Source: Flavobacterium frigidimaris
Lineage (GTDB): Bacteria > Bacteroidota > Bacteroidia > Flavobacteriales > Flavobacteriaceae
DNA length: 64,000 nt
NCBI GenBank assembly: GCA_900129595.1
Contig: FQWG01000001.1
Coordinates: forward strand, 310,001-374,000
Direction of reading: 5' to 3'
Position numbers and translations under genes: made by a program. Shown one piece after another: positions 26,266 through 35,598 of the stretch (the stretch's first letter is position 1; every line of letters starts with the position of its first letter). The notes beneath the pieces are model-generated. The model was given only the letters and a program-made list of their open reading frames with translations, had not been told where the DNA came from and made no database searches.

Positions 26266-27846
26266 TTATTGAATCGTATCAGTATGGATTTCTTTCCAGA
26301 CGATTCCCAATTTCTCACTGTTATTTTTTCTTATCTGATTGGCTAAAGGTATATTTTCAGATAATTTTAGTCCGTAAGAAGGGATCATTTCTTTTATTTT
26401 GTTTTGCCATTGCGGCGTTGCCAATTGGGTTTTGTAACACTTTTCGATTACTTTGAGCATGATCGAAACAGATGTAGAAGCGCCGGGCGATGCGCCAAGC
26501 AAAGCAGCAACACTCCCGTCTGAAGCAGTAACAACCTCGGTACCAAACTGCAATATCCCGCCTTGTGTTGTTGCATCAATTTTTATTACCTGAACCCTTT
26601 GCCCTGCGATTTTAAGATCCCAGTCTTCCATTTTTGCTTTTGGAAAATACTCCCTAAGTGCTGCCAAACGCTGTTCCGGTGTTAATACCACTTGCTCTAC
26701 CAAATATTTTGTTAGCGGAACATTGTCCAGTCCTGCTTCTAACATGGGTCTGATATTGTAGAAATTAAAAGATGCCGGTAAATCTCCCCAGGTACCATTT
26801 TTAAGAAACTTAGACGAAAATCCTGCGAAAGGACCAAATAAAAGTTCTTTTTTTCCATTGATAATTCGGGTATCAAGATGCGGAACAGACATTGGAGGTG
26901 ATCCTACAGACGCTTTTCCGTATACTTTGGCCTGATGCTGTGCTATAATTTCGGGATTATTACAAACCAGCCACTCCCCGCTTACAGGAAATCCACCATA
27001 ACCTTTGGCTTCCGGTATATGCGTTTTTTCAAGCAGCGGAAGTGTTGCTCCGCCTGCGCCTATAAATACAAACTTTGCATCTATGGTTGTAGTGGTGTTG
27101 TTTTTTAAATCTTTAACGTACACCTTCCATGTTCCGTTGCTATTTCTTTTAAAATTAGTTACCTCGTGATTGAGTTCTAATTTCATTTTGCCTGATTTTA
27201 ATAGATTTGAAGCCAATTCACTGGTCAATGATCCATAATTTACATCTGTACCAATATCTATTTTAGTTGCTGCTACTTTTTGCGAAGGATCACGCCCGTT
27301 CATTACAAGCGGAATCCAATTTTTGATCTGTTTTTGATCGTCAGAGAATTCCATTCCAGTAAAAAGCGGCTCTTTCTGCAACGCCAAATATCTTTTTTTC
27401 AAATATTCGACATTGTCTTCCCCTATGACAAAACTCATATGCGGCGTTGGATTAATAAATGTTTTTGGAGGTCCAATTTTACCTGCGCTTACCAAATAAG
27501 ACCAGAATTGCTTCGAAACCTCAAAAGATTCATTAATTTCAACTGCTTTATGAGTATCAATCTTACCATTACTAAGTTCAGGTGTATAGTTCAGTTCGCA
27601 AAGTGCAGAATGTCCGGTTCCTGCATTATTCCAGGCCGATGAACTTTCCTGACCAACTCCATCAAGTCTTTCATAAGTCACAATAGATAACTTCGGGTCA
27701 AGCTCATTCAGCATATTTGCCAAAGTTACGCTCATAATTCCGCCGCCAACCAAAACCACATCTACTGTTTCCTCAGGATTACTTTTCTTCTCATTGCAGG
27801 ATCCTAACAACAGGATACACAACAAACAGATTATACTTCTTTTCAT
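26266..27846 (-). CDS. mqo: Malate:quinone oxidoreductase with N-terminal lipobox
   Basis: FAD enzyme oxidising malate to oxaloacetate and passing electrons to quinone. The FAD motif VVLVGGGIMSVTLANML (about 30-46) and ERLDGVGQESSSAWNNAGTG (about 59-78) are diagnostic for Mqo, as is the C-terminal LGASPGASTSVSIMLKVIE. The length of 526 is about 25 longer than usual because of an N-terminal hydrophobic segment ending LLLGSC (Cys17), which looks like a lipoprotein signal. Ordinary Mqo is a cytoplasmic-face peripheral protein. The start overlaps the stop of the upstream small membrane protein gene by 4 nt. Confidence 0.93.
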   Translation of the reverse strand: MKRSIICLLCILLLGSCNEKKSNPEETVDVVLVGGGIMSVTLANMLNELDPKLSIVTYERLDGVGQESSSAWNNAGTGHSALCELNYTPELSNGKIDTHKAVEINESFEVSKQFWSYLVSAGKIGPPKTFINPTPHMSFVIGEDNVEYLKKRYLALQKEPLFTGMEFSDDQKQIKNWIPLVMNGRDPSQKVAATKIDIGTDVNYGSLTSELASNLLKSGKMKLELNHEVTNFKRNSNGTWKVYVKDLKNNTTTTIDAKFVFIGAGGATLPLLEKTHIPEAKGYGGFPVSGEWLVCNNPEIIAQHQAKVYGKASVGSPPMSVPHLDTRIINGKKELLFGPFAGFSSKFLKNGTWGDLPASFNFYNIRPMLEAGLDNVPLTKYLVEQVVLTPEQRLAALREYFPKAKMEDWDLKIAGQRVQVIKIDATTQGGILQFGTEVVTASDGSVAALLGASPGASTSVSIMLKVIEKCYKTQLATPQWQNKIKEMIPSYGLKLSENIPLANQIRKNNSEKLGIVWKEIHTDTIQ

Positions 27847-28103
27847 TTTTGACTGATTACAATTAGAATCGTTATAATTTTAGAAAGAGAAAACAGAAAC
27901 AAAAAAACAATTAATCCGGTCAGAAAGCTAAAAGCGGGTAAAATCCATCCTCCAATACCTCTTGGAGTCAATAAAAGATATAAAGTACCAATTAAAGCAC
28001 CTAAACCAATAAGATAGGATAAAAACAAAAATACTGATGCCAGTATTTTCAATGTTCTTTGTTGTTTCAAAATGTCAGCAGAAGTATAAGAAGTCATAAT
28101 CAT
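27843..28103 (-). CDS. Small two-span membrane protein
   Basis: 86 residues with two hydrophobic segments (ILASVFLFLSYLIGLGALIG, about 20-40, and LPAFSFLTGLIVFLFLFSLS, about 54-73) linked by a short loop. It overlaps the mqo start by 4 nt (ATGA), so the two are translationally coupled. No family recognised; it may be a membrane partner of the Mqo-like protein. Confidence 0.65.
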   Translation of the reverse strand: MIMTSYTSADILKQQRTLKILASVFLFLSYLIGLGALIGTLYLLLTPRGIGGWILPAFSFLTGLIVFLFLFSLSKIITILIVISQK

Positions 28104-28231
28104 AAATTTATAAGTTGTTAATAATAAAGACCTTAAGTACCTATAAAGATAAAAAAAATATTTAACTATTTCTTACATAATGCATTAGACAGAAATACAA
28201 TTCTGATACAGTTTATATAATAATTAGGCAA

Positions 28232-28260
28232 TAAAAAAACCGTCCTGATCAGGAACGGTT
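28232..28260 (-). terminator. Terminator of the VOC gene
   Basis: AACCGT and ACGGTT arms with inner CCTGATCAGG palindrome; the T run is on the minus strand, so it ends the leftward VOC transcript. Confidence 0.85.
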
Positions 28261-28272
28261 ATCAAAGTCAGT

Positions 28273-28316
28273 ATACTACTTTACTTACTACTTATTTCTT
28301 CACTCTTTACTTTTCG
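28273..28316 (-). repeat. Purine-rich heptanucleotide-period repeat, copy A
   Basis: Read on the minus strand, five degenerate 7-nt units (AAAAGTA, AAGAGTG, AAGAAAT, AAGTAGT, AAGTAAA) start 8 nt after the stop codon of the VOC gene. Similar repeats follow the TlpA-like and MgtC genes. Confidence 0.55.
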
Positions 28317-28323
28317 AACTGAT

Positions 28324-28770
28324 CTAAAAAACTACCGCTTCCAGAAACTCAATCACTTCACCATTCGGGCTGTACACCAGACTATTGCTGACTGTTGTCG
28401 CTTTTTGAAGATTTCTTAATTCTAAAGTTTCTTTAGCTGATAATGGTTTTGCACCGTTTTCGATGGCTTCCTCGTAGGCTTTTTTGGCATCAATAACAGT
28501 GAAGCAAATATGCAAAAGGGAATTCTCGACATACGGATCGCCTTGTTTTCGTCTGCGTCCCTGAGTAGGAAAGTTAGCATTGCTGTCGCATATTTCGATA
28601 TGGCAATCAAATGCTTTGTTTTTCATCATGACACATTTTTCTAAATTGAATTCCGGTAAACTCCAGCTGTGTACCACTTCAAAATTAAGTGTTTCGTAAA
28701 ATTGTACCGTTCTTTCAAAATCCTGCGCTTTGATGGCAAAATGATGAAATCCTATAATATTATTGCTCAT
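28324..28770 (-). CDS. VOC (glyoxalase/bleomycin-resistance) family protein
   Basis: 148 residues with two beta-alpha-beta-beta-beta modules. IIGFHHFAIKAQDFERTVQFYETL opens the first, with a His metal ligand (about 9 or 10), CHIEICDS gives the first-module Glu (about 57-59), LLHICFTVIDAKKAYEEA opens the second with a His (about 87), and VIEFLEAV closes with a Glu (about 143). This is the glyoxalase metal-ligand spacing. The substrate is unknown. It is 98 bp after the class-V PLP gene, possibly read from the same transcript. Confidence 0.85.
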   Translation of the reverse strand: MSNNIIGFHHFAIKAQDFERTVQFYETLNFEVVHSWSLPEFNLEKCVMMKNKAFDCHIEICDSNANFPTQGRRRKQGDPYVENSLLHICFTVIDAKKAYEEAIENGAKPLSAKETLELRNLQKATTVSNSLVYSPNGEVIEFLEAVVF

Positions 28771-28867
28771 TATACTTCTTTTTTGATGCGTCTATTTTTC
28801 TAATAACTCTTTGATTTCAATTCGCTGAAATTTTTAAATAGGAAAGCTCTATTTCTATGAACCACTT

Positions 28868-30349
28868 TTATTCTAACCAAAACCATTCCTTTACATCGTT
28901 CTCGATACTTTCCTCTATCAGAACACTTTCATATTCATTCGTAGCGCTATTATGGCGATACTCTTTTTGCCATTCTTTGTGGTTTTCAACTACTTCGTGC
29001 AAAGCATCACAAATAAACAAAACCTCTTCATTGGTCATGATTGGATGCAATGACAAACGTACCCATCCCGGTTTATTACTTTGATTCTTTTGTAAAAGTT
29101 CCTCTGTTATTACATTGGATTCCGCCTGATCAATATCAAACAAATAATGGGCATACGTACTTGCACACGACCAACCGCCGCGGACCTGGATTCCGAAACG
29201 ATCATTTAAAAGCCTAACGATTAAATTATAATGAATATTCTCGATTATAAAAGAAACACAGCCAATTCGATCTGTCTGAACATCACCTAAAACAGACAAA
29301 CCCGGAATCTTCTGAAACTCTGAATAACAGAGATCCAGCAATTCTTCGTCTCTCTTTCTTATGTTTTCAACTCCCATCTGATCTTTCAGTTTCAGGGACA
29401 AAGACGCTCTTATGACTTGCAGAAAGCCCGGAGTTCCACCATCTTCCTTTACTTCAATTGATTCGCTGTAAGAATAACTTCCCCAAGGATTTGTGTATTT
29501 TACATTTCCTCCTCCGGGATTGTCCGGAACATCACTTTTATATAACTTTTCATTAAAAACCAAAACACCTGAAGTTCCCGGTCCTCCTAAAAATTTATGC
29601 GGAGAAAAGAAAACAGCATCCAATCGTTCTTCGGGATTTTCAGGATGCATATCGATTTGCACGTAAGGTGCCGAAGCAGCAAAATCAACAAAACAAAATC
29701 CGTTGTTCTGATGCATAATCTGAGCCAGTTTATGATACGGCGTGATAATTCCGGTAACATTGGAACAGGCTGAAAACGAACCGATTTTTAAGGTTCTTTC
29801 TTTATATTTTTCAAGTAATTGAACAAGTATTTCCGGTTTTACCAGATTGTTTTCGTCAGGCGGTAAAACTACCACATCAGCATTGGTTTCATACCAGGAA
29901 ACCTGATTCGAATGATGCTCCATGTGTGTAATAAAAACTACCGGTTTGTCATTTTCATTTGTAGTAACCGCGTTTCGTAACCCTGTAAAACGCTGTAACT
30001 TTGCCAAAGCGGCCGTCATTCCGGTTCCGGTTGTCACCAAAACATCAGATTCACTGGCGTTCACATGCTTTTTGATAAGTGCTCGTGCATGATTGTAAGC
30101 ATAGGTCGAAGCTTTGCCTGTTTCGCTGGAAAAAGAATGTGTATTGGCAATCATCGGGGCTACTTTTTTGAGCATGATATCTTCGATTGGCTGATATAAT
30201 CTTCCGCTCGCTACCCAGTCTGCATACAGTAACTTTTGCGTACCATAAGCAGACTCGAAAGTGTGGTTTACTCCAATTGTATTTTCTCTAAACTTAGAAA
30301 AATAGTTTTCTAATTGACTTGGTTTCGTTTTCTTTTCAGTTGCATTCAT
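28868..30349 (-). CDS. Class-V aminotransferase fold PLP enzyme (cysteine desulfurase-like)
   Basis: 493 residues. The PLP-binding Lys is in FFSPHKFLGGPGTSG (about K252), preceded by FVDFAASAP (about 222-230) whose Asp binds the pyridine nitrogen, and HMEHHSNQVSW (about 137-147). These match the NifS/IscS/EgtE-type class V enzymes. The protein is longer than SufS (about 405) and has a C-terminal extension. Activities in the family are desulfuration, beta-elimination or lyase reactions on amino acids. It is the last gene of the SAM-riboswitch locus and sits 16 bp after an amino-acid permease, which suggests it processes an imported, possibly sulfur-containing, amino acid. Confidence 0.85.
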   Translation of the reverse strand: MNATEKKTKPSQLENYFSKFRENTIGVNHTFESAYGTQKLLYADWVASGRLYQPIEDIMLKKVAPMIANTHSFSSETGKASTYAYNHARALIKKHVNASESDVLVTTGTGMTAALAKLQRFTGLRNAVTTNENDKPVVFITHMEHHSNQVSWYETNADVVVLPPDENNLVKPEILVQLLEKYKERTLKIGSFSACSNVTGIITPYHKLAQIMHQNNGFCFVDFAASAPYVQIDMHPENPEERLDAVFFSPHKFLGGPGTSGVLVFNEKLYKSDVPDNPGGGNVKYTNPWGSYSYSESIEVKEDGGTPGFLQVIRASLSLKLKDQMGVENIRKRDEELLDLCYSEFQKIPGLSVLGDVQTDRIGCVSFIIENIHYNLIVRLLNDRFGIQVRGGWSCASTYAHYLFDIDQAESNVITEELLQKNQSNKPGWVRLSLHPIMTNEEVLFICDALHEVVENHKEWQKEYRHNSATNEYESVLIEESIENDVKEWFWLE

Positions 30350-30365
30350 TTCCTTATCCGTTTAA

Positions 30366-31826
30366 TTATTTCTTTAACTCCTCATTTTCTTTTCTTAATT
30401 TACTGTGTCTTTTTCCATAAAGAAAATAAAACACTACACCAATCGCCATCCAGATAAACAATCGTTCCCAGCTTTCAAGAGGTAAACCTGTCATCAGGAA
30501 TACACATACACCAATTCCTAAAATGGGAACAAACGGTACAAAAGGCACTCTGAATCCTCTTTTTACGTCAGGACTTGTTTTTCTTAATATGATAATCCCC
30601 AATGAAACTAATGAAAAGGCAAATAAGGTACCGATACTAACCATATGTCCTAAATCTGAAATGGGTACAAACCCCGCCAGAATACTCACAAATACCATAA
30701 AGAAAAGGTTACTTTTCCAGGGCGTTTTAAACTTGCTGTGTATATCGCTGAAAAACGAAGGCAGAAGTCCGTCTTTAGACATGCTGTAAAAAACCCTTGA
30801 CTGTCCCATCAGCATCACAAGAATCACAGAAGTATATCCTGCTAAAATGGCGATAATCAGCGCGCTGTTCAGAAAATGATAACCTGTTACGGCAAACGCT
30901 GTTGCGGCAGGACTGGCATCGCCAATAAACGTTTTATAAGAAACCATTCCCGTCATTACATACGAAAAAGCAACATATAAAACTGTAGCGACCAAAAGCG
31001 AACCTATAATTCCTATTGGCATATCTTTTTGAGGATTCTTAGATTCCTGGGCCGCTGTAGAAACGGCATCAAAACCTATAAAACCAAAGAAAACTACCGC
31101 TGCACCTCTCACAATTCCTGACCAGCCAAAATGACCAAATTCGCCTGTGTTTTCAGGGATAAATGGATGATAATTTTCTTCCTGAATAAATGACCAGCCT
31201 AAAACAATAAAAAGAACAATAACGCTCAGTTTTAGCAATACCAACAGATTATTCATCGTTGCCGATTCTTTAGTGCCTTTTGCAAGCACAAGCGAGAGTA
31301 AAGCCACAATAACTATCGCAGGCAGGTTTACGATACCTCCCGCTAAAGTTGAGCCGTCAGCGAGCTTTACAGGGTCAAATGGCGAACTGGTTAATTCCGG
31401 CGGCAAATTGACATGAAGCTGTGCCAGCAATTTTGTCGCATAACTTGACCAGCTTACCGCGACCGTGGCAGAAGCAAGCGCATATTCAAGCACCAGATCC
31501 CATCCTATAATCCAGGCCATAAATTCTCCCATCGTAGCGTATGTATAAGTGTAAGCTGAACCTGCAACAGGAATCATCGAGGCATATTCTGCGTAACATA
31601 AAGCACAAAAAGCGCAAGCAACAGCAGCCAGAATAAACGACAGGATAACGGCAGGACCCGCATTTTCAGCAGCTACAATTCCGGTAAGCGAAAATATCCC
31701 AGCTCCTACTATTGCGCCAATTCCTAATGCAACAAGGTTTATGGGGCCAAGTGAACGCTTTAATCCTGCTCCGTCATTTTGCTCATTTTCTGAGACAAGT
31801 CTTTCTATTGATTTTTTAAATAACAT
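30366..31826 (-). CDS. APC-family amino-acid permease (cationic amino-acid transporter type)
   Basis: 486 residues with twelve predicted helices. The first broken helix has the APC signature GIGAIVGAGIFSLTG (about 35-49). The region YAEYASMIPVAGSAYTYTYATMGEFMAWIIGWDLVLEYA (starting near 78) is typical of the CAT/YfnA branch. It should import an amino acid by proton symport. It lies between the S9 peptidase (190 bp gap holding a palindromic element) and the PLP enzyme (16 bp gap). Confidence 0.93.
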   Translation of the reverse strand: MLFKKSIERLVSENEQNDGAGLKRSLGPINLVALGIGAIVGAGIFSLTGIVAAENAGPAVILSFILAAVACAFCALCYAEYASMIPVAGSAYTYTYATMGEFMAWIIGWDLVLEYALASATVAVSWSSYATKLLAQLHVNLPPELTSSPFDPVKLADGSTLAGGIVNLPAIVIVALLSLVLAKGTKESATMNNLLVLLKLSVIVLFIVLGWSFIQEENYHPFIPENTGEFGHFGWSGIVRGAAVVFFGFIGFDAVSTAAQESKNPQKDMPIGIIGSLLVATVLYVAFSYVMTGMVSYKTFIGDASPAATAFAVTGYHFLNSALIIAILAGYTSVILVMLMGQSRVFYSMSKDGLLPSFFSDIHSKFKTPWKSNLFFMVFVSILAGFVPISDLGHMVSIGTLFAFSLVSLGIIILRKTSPDVKRGFRVPFVPFVPILGIGVCVFLMTGLPLESWERLFIWMAIGVVFYFLYGKRHSKLRKENEELKK

Positions 31827-31880
31827 AATTTTTATTGTTGAGAGTAAACTATCCGTTTAACTTCTGAGGAGTATTTATTG

Positions 31881-32013
31881 TTTAAACACATAGAAACATA
31901 GTTTATAAAACCTTAAAAAAAGGCATTTCACTTATTAGTAATTCACATAGTAATCTATGTGAAATTTTATATTTTTCTCAAAGCAAGAAAAACTATGTTT
32001 TTATGTGTTTAAA
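31881..32013. repeat. Nested palindromic element (MITE-like) between peptidase and permease genes
   Basis: Outer arms at 31881-31904 and 31990-32013 are 24 bp and match 23 of 24 as reverse complements (TTTAAACACATAG begins the left arm). An inner perfect 9-bp stem TTCACATAG/CTATGTGAA sits at 31942-31963. It begins 4 bp past the S9 peptidase stop. In RNA it folds into a long hairpin that could protect or attenuate the transcript. I recall ACACATAGAAACATAG-type sequences as repeated in Flavobacterium. Confidence 0.7.
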
Positions 32014-32017
32014 ATTT

Positions 32018-34183
32018 TTAGTGATTGAATCTTTCGAAGAATTCAAAAGTTCGCAGCAATTGATCTATTCTCTGGCGATTATCACCGCTTCTGGTAATTT
32101 CGTGGCTTGCGCCGGGCTGTCTTACATATTCTACGGGTTTACCAAGTACTTTCAGGCTTTTGTATAACATCTGACTTTGCGAAACTCCTGTACGATTATC
32201 ATTATCGCCATGAATGATCAAAAATGGAATATTGATATTCTCTACGTAATTAATTGGCGATTCACGTTCCAAAATTGCTTTTGTTTTTTCTTCCCACGGA
32301 TAACCTCCAAAATATCTTGGAATCATGCGCCAAACATTGGCTTCTCCAAAAAAAGTCCCAAAATCATAAACACCACGCTGACTCGAAGCGGCTTTAAATC
32401 GCTGATCGTGACTGATAATCCATGTCGTTAAATAACCTGCATAAGAGCCTCCCGTGATAAACAATCTGCCGGTATCAACCCATCGCTGGGCTACGGTTTT
32501 ATCTAATGCCGTTAATACATCACTTGCAGGTCCCGTTCCCCAATCGTTGATATTCGATCTCAGAAATTTTTCGCCATAACCCGAAGAACCTCTTGGATTA
32601 CTGTACACTACACCATATCCCTGAGCACAGAAAAACTGATATTCCAGCCATATACTGCCATCACCGGGGCCAAACATCGAAGCCGGCCCACCGTGAATCT
32701 CAGTAAGTAAAGGGTATTTTTTTCCTTGTTCAAAAAGGATGGGTTTCATAATCCAATACTCTACTTCAAGGCCTTTCTCGTTTGTAAAAGTGCCTTTTTC
32801 CGGAAAGCTGATTTCTTTGTTCTGCAACCAGCCGGTATTGAACTCAGATACTAATCTTGGTGCTTTTAGTCTGAGATCAGACACATATAATTCTGATGGA
32901 TTTTTGACATCTGTTTTCGCAAAAGCTATTACTCCGTTATTGACATCATAATCAGTGATTCCCTGATCTGTGGAACTCAGTATCTCTATTTTACCCGTAC
33001 TTAAAGACACATTTACAAGAACATATCCGCCGTTGCTTGATGAAGTAAAATAAAGCTGTTTTTCGTCTTTAGAAAACCGAACATTATTGTTGTTTCGATC
33101 ATAATCGATCACTTTACTTTTGGCTGAAGGATTTTCTAAGTTGAAAATTTTAAGCACCGGAACAGATAAATTATTGATGATACTTTCCTGATACGCCAAT
33201 TGTTTTCCGGAAGGAGAAACGGCCAAAAGCTGAAACACCAGATTTTCTGCGCCCAGCAATTCCGTTACGTTTGTTCCGTCAGTATTGATGGTATAGATTT
33301 TAGTTTCTAAAACTCTGTCAGGATGTCTTTTTTCATTGAGGTTTCCGTTAAAAGCAATTTTAGTATTGCTTACGAAATAGGGATTAGAATGTGAATAAAA
33401 TCCTTTTGTAATCGCCTTTTCTTTGGCGCCGGGTTTCGCATCAATAATAAAAATCTGAGAAAATCTCAGTTCGCTGCTGAGCCCGGTTTCGGTTTGAAAC
33501 TGTAATTTATCAATTACTTTCGCTTTCTTGTCCTTTTCATTAATGTCAAGATAAGCTCTAATCGCCTGAAGGTTTCCATTAGGATCTGCCTTTGTTTTGT
33601 TGGCTTTGAGATTTTCATTAGCTGCAAATCCCGGCTTTTCGAAACTCCAGACTGGTAATTCTTTCTTCGGATTTAAAACCGAATCCTTAACCAATTCATT
33701 GATCAGAATTGAAGCTGTAAACAAAAGCTGTTTACCGTCCGGACTCCATTTTGGGTTTCCTGCGCCATATTTAGAATCGGTAAGCTGAACTGCTTCTCCG
33801 CCTTCATCTACTTTCAGAAGAAATACCTGCGATTTTCCTTTTACACTTCTTGTAAATGCAATCTGTTTGCCGTCCGGACTAAAAACCGGAGAACCCGATC
33901 CTTCTTTTCCGAAAGTTAATTGTCGTGGTGCAGTTTTATCTGAGGTTTTTGCTAACCAAAGTTGTGTATCATAATCGTAATCTAATGCACTTTCAGCATT
34001 TTTGTTGATGCTTTTTACTGTAAAGACAGCAGTTTTACCATCTTTCGTTAACTCTACATCTCCTACTGTTTTAATTTTTAGCAGATCCGTAACCTGAATT
34101 GGTTCTTTTTTTTGCTGACTGAAACAACAGACTGAGGCGATCAGCGCTAAAACAATGTAAATTCTATTTTTGATTTTGTTCAT
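32018..34183 (-). CDS. S9-family serine peptidase (prolyl oligopeptidase/acylaminoacyl type)
   Basis: 721 residues with a signal peptide (IYIVLALIASVCCFSQ), an N-terminal beta-propeller with WD40-like PD40 repeats (SGSPVFSPDGKQIAFTR, GNPKWSPDGKQLLFTA), and a C-terminal alpha/beta-hydrolase domain. The catalytic Ser is in GGSYAGY (about 579), Asp in HGDNDNR (about 659) and His in GASHE (about 692). It would cut short peptides in the periplasm. It lies 18 bp after the M14 carboxypeptidase gene, and both fit the digestion of imported peptides. Confidence 0.93.
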   Translation of the reverse strand: MNKIKNRIYIVLALIASVCCFSQQKKEPIQVTDLLKIKTVGDVELTKDGKTAVFTVKSINKNAESALDYDYDTQLWLAKTSDKTAPRQLTFGKEGSGSPVFSPDGKQIAFTRSVKGKSQVFLLKVDEGGEAVQLTDSKYGAGNPKWSPDGKQLLFTASILINELVKDSVLNPKKELPVWSFEKPGFAANENLKANKTKADPNGNLQAIRAYLDINEKDKKAKVIDKLQFQTETGLSSELRFSQIFIIDAKPGAKEKAITKGFYSHSNPYFVSNTKIAFNGNLNEKRHPDRVLETKIYTINTDGTNVTELLGAENLVFQLLAVSPSGKQLAYQESIINNLSVPVLKIFNLENPSAKSKVIDYDRNNNNVRFSKDEKQLYFTSSSNGGYVLVNVSLSTGKIEILSSTDQGITDYDVNNGVIAFAKTDVKNPSELYVSDLRLKAPRLVSEFNTGWLQNKEISFPEKGTFTNEKGLEVEYWIMKPILFEQGKKYPLLTEIHGGPASMFGPGDGSIWLEYQFFCAQGYGVVYSNPRGSSGYGEKFLRSNINDWGTGPASDVLTALDKTVAQRWVDTGRLFITGGSYAGYLTTWIISHDQRFKAASSQRGVYDFGTFFGEANVWRMIPRYFGGYPWEEKTKAILERESPINYVENINIPFLIIHGDNDNRTGVSQSQMLYKSLKVLGKPVEYVRQPGASHEITRSGDNRQRIDQLLRTFEFFERFNH

Positions 34184-34201
34184 CTCTATATAATTATAAA
34201 A

Positions 34202-35443
34202 TTATTTGGCAGTGGCCAATATTAGTTTCATAAATTCTTCTCCGGAAACCTCCCCTTTCTTTGTGATAAAATCCTTTGGTGTATTGTCTCCAATTTCAAA
34301 TACCAATGCTTCTGTTTTATAAGTTTCAAACAAATAACTGAATAACGTAAAAGTTGGCGGTTTAAAATATAAAGGTTTTACATGAGGCGTATACCCCGGA
34401 ATACCGTCTTTTACTTTGTTTAACCAATTGGGCACAAAACCCGGAATATTCCCTTTGAGATTTGGATCAACTGTATAATAAATATCATCGTGAGTAGAGT
34501 GAAAATCAATCGAAAACAACAGTTTATTTGAATCTTTGATTTCACGTTGCAAGAAATCGCGAACTGCTTTGGTTTCCGGCTGATTAAAATCATTATAATC
34601 TCTGTTTAAGTCGATTCCTCCTGAATTATGCCTCCAAAATCCTCCGTCGGTCCCGTCAGGATTTAATAACGGAATGACATATACTTCAAAATTCTTTCTG
34701 AACTTTTTAGCCAACGGAGTGTCAGCTGTTAACGATGCTACAAAAGCTTCGAGAGCATAATGTCCGGTAACTTCCGGTGGATGATTGCGTCCTGAAATCA
34801 GGATTTTATTTTTAGCAGAAGGATTTCCAATACTAAATACGGGTATTTTTCGACCTTCAGCAGTTAATCCGATAGACGTTTCTGCGGTATTGTTTTTATT
34901 TTTTAAAATTGAAATCCATTCGCTTATGTCTTTTGATGTTTTAAGTTCCTGTGCCGCAATCCAGGTCGTGTCTTTACTTACTTTTACGGTCAAAACATAA
35001 TTCGAATCTTTTTCTCTTTTTACGAAAGTTCCGTTTTCAGAAGCAGTCCATTTTTTACCATCGCTGCTAATTTTTGCATTATAGCGGTGTTTCACATTTG
35101 GCGGATAATCAAACCTGATTTTAATTTCCTTGTTTGTTTTCGACCATACTTTAAAAGCATACCATGGACTTCCGTTAATGGGCGTATTTTCCGGTGTAAT
35201 CAAAACGCTGAACGTATTCTCATCAATTTTGACAACGCCGTTTAATCGCGCTCCGGCAAAGTCATTTCCGAAGAAAACCTCCTCACCCGTTTTGTCAAAA
35301 ACGCCTTTCCATTGTTTTTCAACCGGACGCGTTACGGTCGAAACTGCCGTAATGGGATCTTGCCCTTTAAAGCCGCCTTTGACTTGTGCATTTGCTGAAA
35401 CAGCCAGTAACACAGCAGCCGAAAAAAATAATTTCATTTTCAT
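34202..35443 (-). CDS. M14-family zinc carboxypeptidase
   Basis: 413 residues from the ATG at 35443, chosen because the signal peptide (KLFFSAAVLLAVSANAQ) then starts the protein; the frame extends 20 codons upstream. An N-terminal beta-sandwich pro-domain is followed by the M14 domain with zinc ligands in GRNHPPEVTG (about H221 and E224) and FHSTHDD (third His), and the general-base Glu in ALVFEIGD near the end. It removes C-terminal residues from peptides in the periplasm. Member of the SAM-riboswitch locus. Confidence 0.9.
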   Translation of the reverse strand: MKMKLFFSAAVLLAVSANAQVKGGFKGQDPITAVSTVTRPVEKQWKGVFDKTGEEVFFGNDFAGARLNGVVKIDENTFSVLITPENTPINGSPWYAFKVWSKTNKEIKIRFDYPPNVKHRYNAKISSDGKKWTASENGTFVKREKDSNYVLTVKVSKDTTWIAAQELKTSKDISEWISILKNKNNTAETSIGLTAEGRKIPVFSIGNPSAKNKILISGRNHPPEVTGHYALEAFVASLTADTPLAKKFRKNFEVYVIPLLNPDGTDGGFWRHNSGGIDLNRDYNDFNQPETKAVRDFLQREIKDSNKLLFSIDFHSTHDDIYYTVDPNLKGNIPGFVPNWLNKVKDGIPGYTPHVKPLYFKPPTFTLFSYLFETYKTEALVFEIGDNTPKDFITKKGEVSGEEFMKLILATAK

Positions 35444-35529
35444 TTTTCTTATTGTTTTGTACTTATTCCGGAATAGATAATGTTTAGTTCCTAAGGATGA
35501 CAAAGTTTGTGGTCACTACATGTGATTAC

Positions 35530-35591
35530 TTCTTTTCATCTTTCATCTATACTCTTTACTCTTTACTCTTGATTCTTGACTCTCTTCCCTC
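35530..35591 (-). repeat. Purine-rich heptanucleotide-period repeat, copy B
   Basis: Minus-strand units GAGTCAA, GAATCAA, GAGTAAA, GAGTAAA, GAGTATA, GATGAAA and GATGAAA follow one another without gaps, starting about 8 nt after the TlpA-like gene stop. It separates that gene from the M14 gene. Confidence 0.7.
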
Positions 35592-35598
35592 ACAACAA

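Noticed and set aside
28868..30349. Call as housekeeping SufS/IscS cysteine desulfurase
   Set aside because: The protein is much longer than SufS, no suf or isc genes are adjacent, and it sits with a permease and peptidases.
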